Source: Silene conica (Eukaryota; Streptophyta; Magnoliopsida; Caryophyllales; Caryophyllaceae). Taken from it: 64,000 bases of DNA. A program made the position numbers and the translations under genes. Below the pieces are notes generated by a model, which searched no databases, was not told the origin of the DNA, and saw only the letters and a program-made list of their open reading frames with translations. The DNA lies in assembly GCA_029255685.2 (NCBI GenBank), contig CM055311.2, positions 19,614,952 through 19,678,951 on the forward strand, in the 5' to 3' direction. Positions 21,318 to 32,354 of this stretch are shown piece after piece (within the stretch, counting starts at the first letter, position 1; each line of letters starts with the position of its first letter).

Positions 21318-24194
21318 ATGCGCAGGTCAGTTCAAGGAGAACTCCTACCACTTGACCACGAGCTTGAGAGGACTCTTAGAGAAAAGAGAAAGCAACTTCT
21401 AGCGAATCAGGAAGGAGGTTCGCCATCTTCCTTGTTCCAAGAAGACATATTCGAACAACCATCCCTACCATCTTCACCAAAAACACCACCTTCACAACCA
21501 AATTCACCCAACAATCCACTTTCACCAAGTACGCCACCTTTTACCTACTTTCCAGTTTTTCCAAAAGAAGAAGAAAACATGACAGAGGAAGCTACTATCG
21601 CCAGTCACCCCATGCCTCAGGCAAAGGACCTATACAAAGGGTTCACTTTACCTGCAGGTACTGGGAAACCGTTCGAGGCCAAGCCTGCCTATATTACTAT
21701 GGTTGAAAGAAACCAATTTGGAGGCTCGGCCAATGAGGATGCTGCAAAGCATATTGAAATCTTCACAGATTACATATGCTCTATTGCACCCCCAGAAGGA
21801 GTGACGCAGGATCAGATTAAGCAAACCATGTTTATCTTCTCTCTTAGGGACGCTGCGAGGGAATGGTACAGAGACTTGGACCGCACTGCTGCGGGAGTCA
21901 CAGATTGGAACACCCTAGCCTTAGCATTCTATAGGAAATACTATTCTGCATCCAAGACTAATTCTTTAAGGGCGCAGATTACAAATTTTAAGCAGGGCCC
22001 CAATGAGGACTTTAGTGAGGCGTGGGACAGGTTCAAGAGACTTGTTCGATCCATACCACATCACGGATTCGAACAATGGTTTCTTTGTAAACAGTTCTAC
22101 AATGGCCTTTACGATGACAACAGGGCCTATCTAGATGCTGCAGCTAATGGGAGATTCCAAGATAATTCTGGAGAGACTAAGGGTCTCAAATTAATAGAAG
22201 ATGTTGCTGTGCACCGTGCTGAACATGGAACTTCCAGAGGTAATCAAAGGAAGTCTGAATATAACCTAGCAGCTATTGAGGCCTTGACGGCCAAGTTGGA
22301 AAAATTAGAGGCTGGAGGGAAGTTCGATCTAGGAAGTGGGAGCAAGGGAGGAATTTATCAGGTGAACGCCGTTCAAGACGGACCCGTTGCTTGTGAGAGG
22401 TGCGGTGGAGAAGGGCACGTGTCAAAATTCTGTACTTCATCCAATGAAACATGTGCCGCTTTTCAACACTATCGTGGGAACAATTTCTATGACCCGAATA
22501 ATAATAATGTCCATCCCAACATGAGGTGGACAAGCCAGAATGTTCTCAACCCACAACACATGCAACCTCAGCAAAATTCCACGTATGTCCCCCCACATAA
22601 GCAAGGTTTCCAAAAACCACCCTTCAACCCTCAACCACCTTCAAATCCACCACCCAACACAGACACTCTTATCCAGAATCTTATTGGGTTGGTTCAGAAG
22701 GAGTCACAGGCTAGAGAGGCAGGGATGAAGATGTTAGAGTCTCAGATTGCTCAAATTGCGGGCAAGAATGATACTAGGGCTCCGGGTCAACTTCCGACCA
22801 AGACGGACCAGAAAAAAGAGACTCTAAATATCATATCCCTACGAAGTGGAGCTAAAGTAGGGGTCGAGAAAGAAAAACAGCCGAGTAGCAGCGAGGAAGG
22901 TCGACCGACCGAGGAGCCAGGTCGACCGACCTCTGAGCAGAATCCGAAAATTCTCGCTGAACAGGAGAGTGGTCGACCGACCGAAGAAGAGGGTCGACCG
23001 ACCACCGAGGCAGAACCAGAGGCCCCTTTTCGTCCCGAATTGCCGAACAACTTAAGGGATTTTCTTTTCCGGGGTGACAAGACCCCTAGGTTTCTGAAGA
23101 GGGCTGCAAATACTGAATCTTCAACCCCTCCTTTCCCAGAAAGACTCATACCTTCGAAGGATCAGGTATCTTTTGACAAATTTAAAGACGGAATTCGTTC
23201 ATTAAATGTTCAAGTTCCGTTTCTAGAATTAGTCCAACAGGTTCCTTCCTATCTTAAATTTATGAGACAACTTTTGTCAAGGAAGAGGTCCTTAGATAAG
23301 GTTGAGTCGGTGGCCCTCACTGAAGAGTCATCTAGTTTTTTAACACATGTTATTACCCCTCACAAATTAGAGGACCCTGGTAGTTTTTCTGTCCCCTGCA
23401 ATATAGGAACCTTCCCAGTTAAGAAGGCTTTATGCGACTTAGGTGCCAGTATAAGTGTCATGCCCCTAAGCGTTGCCTTAAAATTAGGAATGACCGAATT
23501 TGCAGTAACCAGCATGACAGTCCAGATGGCAGATCGTACATCTATGGAACCTGTGGGGGTGTTGGAAAACATCCCTGTGCGTATTGATAGGTTTATCTTC
23601 CCAGTTGACTTCGTAGTTTTGGACATCCCAGAGGATGCCCATATACCTATAATACTAGGAAGACCTTTCCTCCACACTGCAGGAGCCATTATAGATGTAG
23701 GCACTGAGACTTTGACCTTCAAAGTAGGGAAGCATTCTATTATATATGGCCTATCTTATAGGAAGAAGGATGCTATGACCCCCATCACTTGTAACGCTAT
23801 CACTTCTGAAAAGAAGTATGAGGTCATCACTACTTCTCCTACTTTATTGCCTATTCCTGTATCTGTTTTTACACCTCCGCCCCAGATTGGGAGCAATATG
23901 GAGGACACTTCTATTATGGCTAATGCAGGAATTGGTTTGGGGAAACCCAAAGTGAAGGAAGTCATAATACAGAGAGGAGGAATGGGATGCTTAAGCTATA
24001 AAGAAGATGAAGACCCGGATGTCGTGGATGGGGAAGAGAAGAAAAAGAGGAGGCAGGGTCAAGAGGAGAGGTCGTCGCATATGCTTTGCGACGGCGGGAA
24101 GAAGATGTGTTTTGCTACTCAAGAAAACACTGTGGAGACTACGGCTTGTCGTCAAAAGCCGTGGTCGGATATTTTCCGCTTCTTTAGCGGATAG
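21318..24194 (+). CDS. gag-pro: GYP-B gag-protease polyprotein, 958 residues, looks whole
   Basis: Opens 100 bp after the PBS. Order: a proline-rich N-terminus (to about residue 90); retrotransposon gag core (about 100-290, with AREWYRDLD and WNTLALAFYRKYYS); CCHC knuckle CERCGGEGHVSKFC starting near residue 359; a Pro/Asn/Gln-rich stretch; an acidic linker with four GRPT units (about 528-562), each encoded by GGTCGACCGACC; then a retropepsin-like domain with CDLGASISVMP (Asp near 707) and ILGRPFLHTAGAIIDV (from 779). Gag builds the particle and the protease would cut it. The frame closes after a lysine/arginine-rich tail and no pol follows. The long intact frame in a 0.9%-diverged element fits recent activity in trans. 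Confidence 0.93.
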   Translation: MRRSVQGELLPLDHELERTLREKRKQLLANQEGGSPSSLFQEDIFEQPSLPSSPKTPPSQPNSPNNPLSPSTPPFTYFPVFPKEEENMTEEATIASHPMPQAKDLYKGFTLPAGTGKPFEAKPAYITMVERNQFGGSANEDAAKHIEIFTDYICSIAPPEGVTQDQIKQTMFIFSLRDAAREWYRDLDRTAAGVTDWNTLALAFYRKYYSASKTNSLRAQITNFKQGPNEDFSEAWDRFKRLVRSIPHHGFEQWFLCKQFYNGLYDDNRAYLDAAANGRFQDNSGETKGLKLIEDVAVHRAEHGTSRGNQRKSEYNLAAIEALTAKLEKLEAGGKFDLGSGSKGGIYQVNAVQDGPVACERCGGEGHVSKFCTSSNETCAAFQHYRGNNFYDPNNNNVHPNMRWTSQNVLNPQHMQPQQNSTYVPPHKQGFQKPPFNPQPPSNPPPNTDTLIQNLIGLVQKESQAREAGMKMLESQIAQIAGKNDTRAPGQLPTKTDQKKETLNIISLRSGAKVGVEKEKQPSSSEEGRPTEEPGRPTSEQNPKILAEQESGRPTEEEGRPTTEAEPEAPFRPELPNNLRDFLFRGDKTPRFLKRAANTESSTPPFPERLIPSKDQVSFDKFKDGIRSLNVQVPFLELVQQVPSYLKFMRQLLSRKRSLDKVESVALTEESSSFLTHVITPHKLEDPGSFSVPCNIGTFPVKKALCDLGASISVMPLSVALKLGMTEFAVTSMTVQMADRTSMEPVGVLENIPVRIDRFIFPVDFVVLDIPEDAHIPIILGRPFLHTAGAIIDVGTETLTFKVGKHSIIYGLSYRKKDAMTPITCNAITSEKKYEVITTSPTLLPIPVSVFTPPPQIGSNMEDTSIMANAGIGLGKPKVKEVIIQRGGMGCLSYKEDEDPDVVDGEEKKKRRQGQEERSSHMLCDGGKKMCFATQENTVETTACRQKPWSDIFRFFSG
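22899..23003 (+). repeat. GYP-B in-frame palindrome pairs in gag
   Basis: GGTCGACCGACC starts at 22899, 22920, 22971 and 22992, so spacings are 21, 51 and 21 bp. The 51-bp figure equals the 21+30 period of the arrays in GYP-A and GYP-C. The sites encode GRPT in a low-complexity acidic linker between the knuckle and the protease. Confidence 0.9.
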
Positions 24195-26177
24195 TTGTTT
24201 CAAATTTCAGTTTTTAAGACAATTTACTTTTGTTGTGTGAGACTTTTTAAAATTGGTTTGCTCGTAGTTTTAGAACTTTTTCCTTTATGCTTGCGTAGTT
24301 AAGACTTTAGACTTGTTTCTGGAATCTCGCGCATTTGTTGGGCGCATATATTTTTCTTGCCTTTTCAGGTTTTACGAGGAAACGAAGACCGCTGGGACAC
24401 AGAGGGGTCGACCGACCAGATACACAAGTCGGTCGACCTAGTCGCTGTATCGCTGAAATTTCTGTAGTTTACAGGAAGGTCGGTCGACCTACTATATGGG
24501 TCGGTCGACCTACCTGTCCGTCACAGTCAGTTCGTTTCTTCCTCAGAGATCGTATAGCCGCTCTTTGGTACTTGAGTGGCATTACTAGCCACCAAAACCT
24601 CCCAGCTTACGCTGGTTTGGGGAGGTTTTTCTCATACGTCTATTAATCCAGTGAGTTCTTTCCAGTTTTTCCTTAGTTTTTATTTCCTTTGCACCTTTTC
24701 TTTAATTTTCCGAAACCATCACTTAGGCTAATCCACAATGGGGACATTGTGCGGGTTGGTTTGGGGAATGATTTCGTGTCACATGCATTGCATTTTGTCA
24801 CACGTTTATTGCATTTCTGTCTTGCATTGTTCTTTTCTTTATTTTCCTTATATATACAAAAATCCAAAAAAATGAAAAAATTCAAAAAATTCAAAAAAAT
24901 GCACGTTTATTTTAGCATATAGGTCGAGTCGGAACGAAAGTATTTCAAGGATGATTTAGCTATCTTACATGTCTATGCCTTTACATTGCCTTGTCAACTT
25001 GTTTTAGTATAAAAGTCTTTTGCATATCTACGAGTTTTTTGTTAACTTGCATATTTTGAGACTTGACTTATACCTTGGCAACCTACTATACATTCTGAGT
25101 TTTAGAGCCTTATTCCTGGTTTCATTCTTAAACCAGTTGTCTAGGATGTGAGTAGTACTCCCCTTGGAACATGTTACATCAATATGCATAAACATGAACT
25201 TGAATTGCTATATACTTGTTTTACTATCTCGTTTTGTGAATCTTGATACATGCATTTGGGATCCCTTTTCTCATATTTACCCATAAGCTTCACATAGCCA
25301 AAATTGCCTTTTTATTCCCCCCAAAACTACATTCCATACTTAGCCTACCCTTCCAAGCTAGTATTTGTAGCTCTTGGTCCATCTTGAGGCATCTTGGTTT
25401 ATATGCTATTTTCAGCAAAAAGAGAAAAGAAAGAAAGAAGGCAAGAGAAGAGAAAAAGAAAGAAAGAAAGAAAAGAAAAAAAAACGAAAAATCAATATTT
25501 ACAACAGAGTCAGTCGACCGACCACCTTTATAGGTCGGTCGACCAACTGACAGCATCAGAAATCCAAAATTTCGTTCTAAAATCCCTTTCTTTTACATAT
25601 TATCACTCCCGTACCTCATTCAAAAATATTGGGGAGTCTTTTCTTATTTTTAATGTGAGAGTTGTGCTACAAAAGAGCACTTCCTTAATAACAAAAGTTG
25701 TGAATTATGTCATTGGAAATCGGTTTTACTAGCTTGGCTACTAACCCCACAAATCCAAAAACATCTTAACCACTTTTTACCTTTTACCTCACATATCTTT
25801 CATTACCTCAATTGCATGTATCTAGGCCACTTAAATGTGATTGTTATACGAAGTTGTAGAATTCTTATTCATGTTAGATTGCAGGCATGTTTCCATGGGT
25901 CGCAGTTAGGTGAATGTCTCTACAAAATTACTTCTTTCTATCTTTTACATATACTCACCCTTTGCTTCATGAGTGTCTCGAGCGTACCGCGAGAGTCCAT
26001 GGTATAAGTCTCTATAGCCTCTAGGTTTGCAAGATTGACGACCTTATAACTCGTTTGCATGATTTGAATACTTTCTCATTTTGTACTTGGCATTGGTTTA
26101 GGCTTACATGTAAATTTTGCTCTGAGATTGAAATCGTTCCATTAGTTAAGATCGAGTCTATTTCTTGCTTGAGGGCA
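24195..26177 (+). other. GYP-B 3' non-coding region
   Basis: No pol similarity. It holds palindrome pairs at 24406/24427, 24478/24499 and 25512/25533 (all 21 bp apart), a GC hairpin with a PPT-like tract (24595-24626), the hairpin ACAATG-GGGA-CATTGT (24735-24750) and a second tract GGTTGGTTTGGGG (24754-24766). The purine-rich stretch 25420-25490 gives only shadow frames. The order of elements matches GYP-A and GYP-C. Confidence 0.75.
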
Positions 26178-26201
26178 AGCAAGGGTTTGGTTTTGGGAAT
26201 T
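26178..26201 (+). other. GYP-B polypurine tract
   Basis: AAGGGTTTGGTTTTGGGAATT directly before TGATGCGTG of the 3' LTR; third member of a set of similar tracts in this element. Confidence 0.8.
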
Positions 26202-27819
26202 TGATGCGTGTCTATTTTATGATGTTTTTCATCTATTTTTACACGCATTTGGTCGCTCATTTACTATGTTTTAGCCCTTATTTCGCAACAATCGTGTACT
26301 TTCGTATTTTTATGCACTTTTGCAGATTTATGCGGAAAAGGGACGATTTAGCACCAAATTCATGTCCTCGAGTCTTTTGCATAATTAAGGAACAAAGGAA
26401 AGTCAACTGGAGTCTTTATTTAAGTACCAAGAGTCAAAGCGAGAAGAAAACCGGAGATTTTCCATGCGGATACGGTCGACCGACCTACTATATGGGTCGG
26501 CCGACCAGGCCTGATTTTTATGAAGTCCAAAATCCTGAAGGAAGCCCAGAATTTGCTTAAGCCCGTAAAAGAGGTCGACCGACCCACCAAAGTGGTCGAC
26601 CGACCTCAGCGAAGCCCAGGAACAGTTTTCGGAAATAATTTAGAAGTAGGAGTCTTTAGGAAACTCTAATTTTCTGCCCTATATAAGCTAATCTTATGAT
26701 TAGGGTTTCATATTCAGTTTTCTATTCAGTTCTTAATCCAGTAGTTTAGTTTATTTTTGCATCTAATTATAAACTCTCAATTTATCTTTAGTTTTAGTTT
26801 CCTCTTTTCAAAGTTATTGTTTTGCAAGTTTTATTCATTGTTCATCAATCCTTCCACGATAATCAATAAAGCTTGTTCTTTTCTGCCTTAATCCATATTA
26901 CGGTAATTCTTCTTTCAATTTCAGTTTATCAATTGTTCTTGTCTTAAGATTATTAGTATCGGTTTAAGTTAGACTCCCAAAGCCTTTATTGTTATCACAT
27001 GCTTAGTTTAATGTTCATCATGAATTCCGTTTTTATTAATGTTATTGTTATTATTTCAATTTCCATGAGTAGCTAAATTTCATATGTTAGGATGTAGGGG
27101 ATGAATATGCGTAGGTAGTATAGGTTCCGAGACGACCTGTAGCAGGGCCGTGGTCGGCCGACTCACATAATGGGTCGGCCGACCAAGGCTGTGGTCGGCC
27201 GATTGGGCTAGCCGGTCGGTCGACCCACTCGCGTTTGTTTTCTGTTCGTTTTAATTCGTAAATTATAATACCCTACAATGAGACTGAAAGGAGACTTGTA
27301 GGATGTTAGTAATGACCTACCCAAGATTGAGAGATACGGGAAGGGCATTGGTTTACACCTTAAGACGGCTAGGTTACTTAAGACTGAAAGGTATGTGACC
27401 TAGAATTTAGGAATCACCCTTATTGTTGACACCCAATAATTGTGAGACCTAGGAACTAATAGCATAGGCCGAAAGGAGCTATTAGGTACCATAGACCGAA
27501 AGGATATGTTACACCCCTTACGCGACTGCAATACATGTTGATCTTAGGATTTATATTACCTTAGCTATTTTTTACCCGATCATCCTAGCATCTCTTTTAT
27601 TATTGTTTTATTATCATCTTTATTTACTTGCTTTATTTTTATCTTTTATTCTAAACCTAGTGACAACCAATCCAAAACCCCCAATTTGTTACCTTAAAAC
27701 ATTGACCTTAAACAATAAACACTCCCCACCTCTTTGTGGTTCGACCCTGACTTTCACTATCTATCGTTAAAGTTAGGAATTATAAATTTTATCTTTGATA
27801 CCCTCAACGACGGGCATCA
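26202..27819 (+). repeat. GYP-B 3' LTR
   Basis: 1618 bp, intact. Palindrome-type sites at 27152, 27173, 27193 and 27214 (spacings 21, 20, 21 bp) survive here, while COP-B1 splits the same cluster in the 5' LTR. Followed by the GGGCG duplication. Confidence 0.95.
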
Positions 27820-27824
27820 GGGCG

Positions 27825-30364
27825 TACCTTTGCAGGTAGGTCCACAGGATCCCACACGTTGTTCTCATACATGGAGTCCATCTAGGATTGCATGGCTTCT
27901 AGCCATAGCTTTGAGTTAGAACTAGTCAAGGCACCTTTATAGGTTGTGGGTTCGTTACCCTCTAGGAGTAAGATGTCATCTATGTCATGTTCCTCGACCA
28001 TACCAATGTATCTGTCCGGAGGAATAGAGACTCTTCCCGACCTCCTAGGTTCCTCAGGAATATCTACCGCAGCCGAGGTTGAAGGAACTGCTTCCTCCAA
28101 TGGTTGCTCGGTAGTTGTTTCTTGAATCTCCGATAGATCGAAGGTTCTATTACTCGACTTGTTCTCAAGAAATTATTTCTCTAAGAACGTCGCACTCGCC
28201 GCAACAAAAACAAGTTGTTTGGTTGGCGAGTAGAAGTAATGACCAAAAGTTCCTTTTGGATAACCTATAAAGTATGTCTTGACCGATCGCGGGCCGAGCT
28301 TGTCCTCGTGTCTCCATTTGACATAAGCTTCGCAGCCAACTCGTATGAAGTCTTGTCAACAGCTTTAGACGGACTTCGGTTAAGTATTAGAGCGGCTGAC
28401 AGAAGAGCATAGACCCATAATGAATCAGGCACAACGGTGTGACTCATCATGGATCGAACCATATCAAGTAGAGTTCGATTTCTCCGTTCGGACACACCAT
28501 ATAATTGTGGTGTTCCAGGTGGAGTCAACTGTAGAACGATTCCACAGTCTTTAAGGTGTTGATCAAACTCATGAGAAAGATACTCGCCACCACGATCAGA
28601 TCTTAGTGCTTTTATCTTTCTACCCAGTTGGTTCTGTACCCGATTCTGGTATTCTTTGAACTTGTCAAAGGATTCACTTTTATGTTTCATTAATTAGACA
28701 TAGCCATATCTACTCAAATCATCCGTGAAAGTGATGAAATACCTATAGCCTTTTCGTGCGTTGATCGACATAGGGCCACATACATCCGTGTGTATGAGTC
28801 CTAATAGGTCGGCAGCGCGCATTCCAACACCTTTGAAGGAAATACGAGTCATTTGACCGATGAGACATGATTCACACGTGCCATATGATTCGAAATCAAA
28901 GGCCGAGATAGCTTCATTCTGTATGAGCTGTTTTACGCGTTTCTCATTTATATGTCCCATACGGCAGTGCCATAGGTAGGTTTGATCTTTATCACCAACC
29001 TTTAACTTCTTGTTATTCACGTGTAATATTTCGGTGGTTTGATCTAAAACATAAATTCCATTCATGGAAACTGCCTTGCCATATATCATATCGTGTAATG
29101 AGAAAATACAGCTATTATTCTCTATTACAAATGAAAAACCAAGTTTGTCAAGTGCAGAAACAGAAATAATGTTTTTGGATAAATTAGGAACATAATAACA
29201 GTTATACAATGATAACTCAAATCCACTAGGAAGCTGGATCACGTATGTTCCCCTCGAGACTGCAGCAACTCGTGCTCTATTCCCGACACACAGGTCAACC
29301 TCACCCTTTATAAGGGGCTCGAGGTTTCGGAGGCCCTGCACATGATTACACAGATGAGAACCACAACCAGTATCTAGTACCCAAGTTCCGTAACTTGCAT
29401 GGTTAATCTCAATCATGTGAATAAAAGAAGAAGAAGATATAACAATAGGAGTAACGCGGCCAGCCTTAATGTCCTCGCGATACACGGGGCACGTGTGCCT
29501 CCAATGCCCGGTCTTGTGGCAATGGTGGCATTCCATGCTTGTATCCTTGCTCTTTGTCTTATCCTGTGAGTTGCTCGACTCACCGGGCCCACTCTTATCG
29601 AATCCTGACTTCTTGAACTTAGGCTTACCTACCGCTAGGTCGCCTTGGGCTTTCACTTTCCCTTTACCTTTACCTTTACTGGAGATCATGAGAACATCCT
29701 GCTTCACGCTCCCACTCAATTTCAGATCCTTCTCGGTCTGTATGAGAAGTGAGTGGAGCTCACGAGGAGTCTTCTTCATGTCGTTCAAGTAATAGTTGGC
29801 CCTAAAGAGAATGAACCCATCATGAAGCGAATGAAGCATTCGATCAACGATAATGTTCTCACTGATCTTGCAGTTTAAGGCCTCCAGTTTCTCGATATTC
29901 TCAATCATGTTGAGAATATGTGGGCTAACAGCTTGGCCCTTCTTGTGTTTCGCTTCAAAGAAGCGACAGGTATGCTCATATGAAACGATTCTCGGAGCTT
30001 TCGAGAATTCGTTTGTGAGCGTGGTGAAAATCTTGTTTGCACCATGGGAAATGAAGTGTCTTTGCAAATTGGATTCCATTGCATAGATAAGTACGTTCTT
30101 TATCGCACCCGCTTCCATGACGAAGTCGCTATGAACGCGAACTTCGTTAGCTCTAGCCCCAGTTCCTGGATGTGCCGGAATAGGCTCAGTCAAGTACGTG
30201 AGCTTTCCGTCAGCAATGGCAGCATTCCGTAATGCTGCCTCCCAATTAGAGAAGTTTGACCAATCATTCTTCAGTCTAGTAGACTTATTCATGGAGTCCA
30301 TGAAGGCTTTAAGCCAGGATTCTCGTGCTAGCTTGGCACTTGGCATTGGGTCTTCACCAGCCAT
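27825..30364 (-). pseudogene. COP-A gag, protease, integrase and start of RT
   Basis: From the ATG at 30364: gag core (NWEAALRNAAIADGK, SYEHTCRFFEAKHKKGQ); CCHC knuckle CHHCHKTGHWRHTC near residue 276; retropepsin WVLDTGCGSHLCN near 326; GAG-pre-integrase HCRMGHINEKR near 463; integrase start HTDVCGPMS near 526; then further integrase and the RT linker (RRSGRVSIPPDRYIG, TYKGALTS). The gag-protease part is open for 556 codons. The rest has a few interruptions and is then cut by GYP-B; the continuation is at 9808-11254. Gene order (integrase before RT) proves Ty1/copia. Confidence 0.92.
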
Positions 30365-31693
30365 TTGTTATTAGCAGTTTAAATTTGTTCGTGTTCTACA
30401 CTGAAAAGAAGATAAACAAAACGATATAAGCAACTCGTTGTTGTGACTTAAGTCTATTTTAAATTGAATTTAAACTCGCAGAGTCATGCATTTATATAAC
30501 TGATCTCCCTCAAGAATTATATAAACGATCCCAAGACTCAATTTCCGTAAATTGATAAGCCAACTGCTTGGCTACTTCTACCGTTAGAACTCCTGGTCGA
30601 TAGATTTCCGAAATCTCATCTTTTAGTCCATCATAGTCGCTAGATAGTATCTAGTGACCACAATGTTGAGATAAAATAAATCATCTGTTCCCACTTACCC
30701 GACGTAGAAGGGGTCATAGTATGCCTACCGACGAAGAAGGGATTCATGGGAGTCTGATTTATAAAGACTAGTCTTAATTTTTGGTTATACGAGGAAGACC
30801 CCATCAACTTGTATTTATTCATTTTAAGTGAACTAAAATCTAGCATTGCGTGAATGAATAAAATTAAGTGATGGCTTAAAATTGACAAGTGACATCTGTA
30901 TGTCAAAGAAAACTAACGTGTAACCTCTACATAAGTCAGTTTTCAGGCATGTTATAGGTGGTTTGGTTTTAGGCGGAATATGATGCAAACTATTATCGAT
31001 GAAAACATAAAAGAAAGCAATAAACGTAAAAAAAAGTCCTAGTGTGGCCTATCCTACGAAAATAAACAATAAAACAACTGGGAATCCACCGTTGGACCCG
31101 AGAAGCTTGTCTTGAGGTTCCATCTTGGTCTTCACAGCGGGAGTGAGCATCCGGTCTCCGTGTTTGGTCTTCACAAAATTACTAATTTAAATTACAAATT
31201 TAAACCTATTTACATTCTAATGTAAATACAAAAGTAATTACAAGGGAAAAAACGGAGATGCGAGATCTCAAAATTACAACCAAGACTATGTTCCATCATC
31301 ACGGAAACACAATCTACTAAGGCGACACTAAGTTACAACCGTTTGCAAAAATAAATACGTTATAAAAGCATTCATAAGCATTCACAAGGCGATAAATAAA
31401 ATGCATCAACTAAAACAAATTCATTCGGGACATAATACCGTTATTATGTTTAATAAATTTTACCAAACCACCTTACGAGATTAAAATTATGTGATTAAAC
31501 TGTTTTAGTCACATTAATCTTAATAAATTTATAATCCATTATTTTAAACCGTTTTAAAATAATATGTATCTATCGAGTGTGAACCGTTTCACAAAAGTCA
31601 ATATACTATTTCCGTATATAGTATATTACCATGGGCCAAGAGAAAATAAAAAAAACTTCCTTTTATTTTCGAAATTCTGCCAAAACAGGGTTG

Positions 31694-32049
31694 CTCAATC
31701 GAGTCACTAGAGTACTCGACCAAGTAACCTTGACAGACGGGTTTGCTCGATCGAGTAGAACATGTACTCGATCGAACCAAAACGAATACCAGAAAACCAA
31801 AATTTTCAGAACAATAAAATTTCCAGAAAACTGCTCGATCGAATTAAAACGTGATCGATCGAGGAACAGTGTCACTCGATCGAGTACAACAAGTCTCGAT
31901 CGAGTGACATGCTATCGAGGCAGACTACGAACGAGTAGTAATTCGCTCGTTCGTAGAATCCAAAATGCTCGATCGAGCCAAAAAGTGCTCGATCGAGTGA
32001 CAAGTTTATGCAAAAACTGCTCGATCGAGCCAAAAGGTGCTCGATCGAG
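31694..32049. repeat. COP-A palindrome array in a copia leader
   Basis: Site starts: 31694, 31715, 31746, 31767, 31834, 31854, 31875, 31895, 31968, 31988, 32020 and 32040. Short spacings are 20-21 bp, long ones 31-32 bp or more, so pairs are again evident. This is the same motif as in GYP-A and GYP-C, but in a copia element of unrelated protein family. Confidence 0.9.
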
Positions 32050-32101
32050 TGACGGGTAGCAAAGGAAGACTACGAACGAGTAGAAATACGCTCGTTCGTA
32101 G
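31925..32101. repeat. Two copies of a perfect 11-bp stem-loop
   Basis: CTACGAACGAG with its complement CTCGTTCGTAG forms a perfect stem at 31925-31956 and again at 32070-32101, 145 bp apart, with loops of about 10 bases that differ slightly. The stems alternate with CTCGATCGAG sites. A further inverted motif of CpG-rich type in the COP-A leader. Confidence 0.85.
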
Positions 32102-32354
32102 AATCCTACATACGCTGCTATTTATAAAAACAAAACATGTATTTATTCTTGATTTAATACGTGTAAATCAACAACAAACACCAACAAATGATTTATATAT
32201 TGCTAAAAATATTGATTAATCAACAATATACAAATCAAAATCGAAAAACATGATGGATTTCTCACATTCATGGCACACGGCCAAGACATCAAACGGGTTT
32301 AAAATTCGATTTTTAAAACATCTTATGAAAAACAAAATAGTAAAATTTTCGTGA

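Larger units (their letters stand above)
11255..27819 (+). mobile_element. GYP-B: Athila-like Ty3/gypsy element, gag-protease only
   Basis: Target duplication GGGCG at 11250-11254 and 27820-27824. The 5' LTR is 11255-12227 plus 20550-21195 (split by COP-B1, 1619 bp in sum); the 3' LTR is 26202-27819 (1618 bp). LTRs read TGATGCGTG...GGGCATCA. The tRNA-Asp PBS is at 21201-21217. The interior is 5.0 kb with one long gag-protease frame and no RT, RNase H or integrase. About 14 LTR differences (0.9%) give roughly 0.35-0.65 million years. Gag-protease looks whole, but the element cannot copy itself alone. Confidence 0.93.
30365..32354 (-). other. COP-A 5' leader with palindrome array
   Basis: About 2 kb, non-coding. 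It shares blocks with the COP-B/COP-D leaders, for example CCTAGTGTGGCCTATCCTA (about 31037), the relative of AGGAAAGGCCATACTAGG. The PBS-proximal third holds palindromes CTCGATCGAG at 31694-32049 and two stem-loops. A plus-strand frame at 31631-32059 is a shadow of the array. Confidence 0.75.

Noticed and set aside
24592-24630. Rho-independent terminator-like hairpin followed by T-run
   Set aside because: The setting is a plant retroelement; the GGTTTGGGGAGG arm is better explained as a polypurine-like tract conserved in the lineage.
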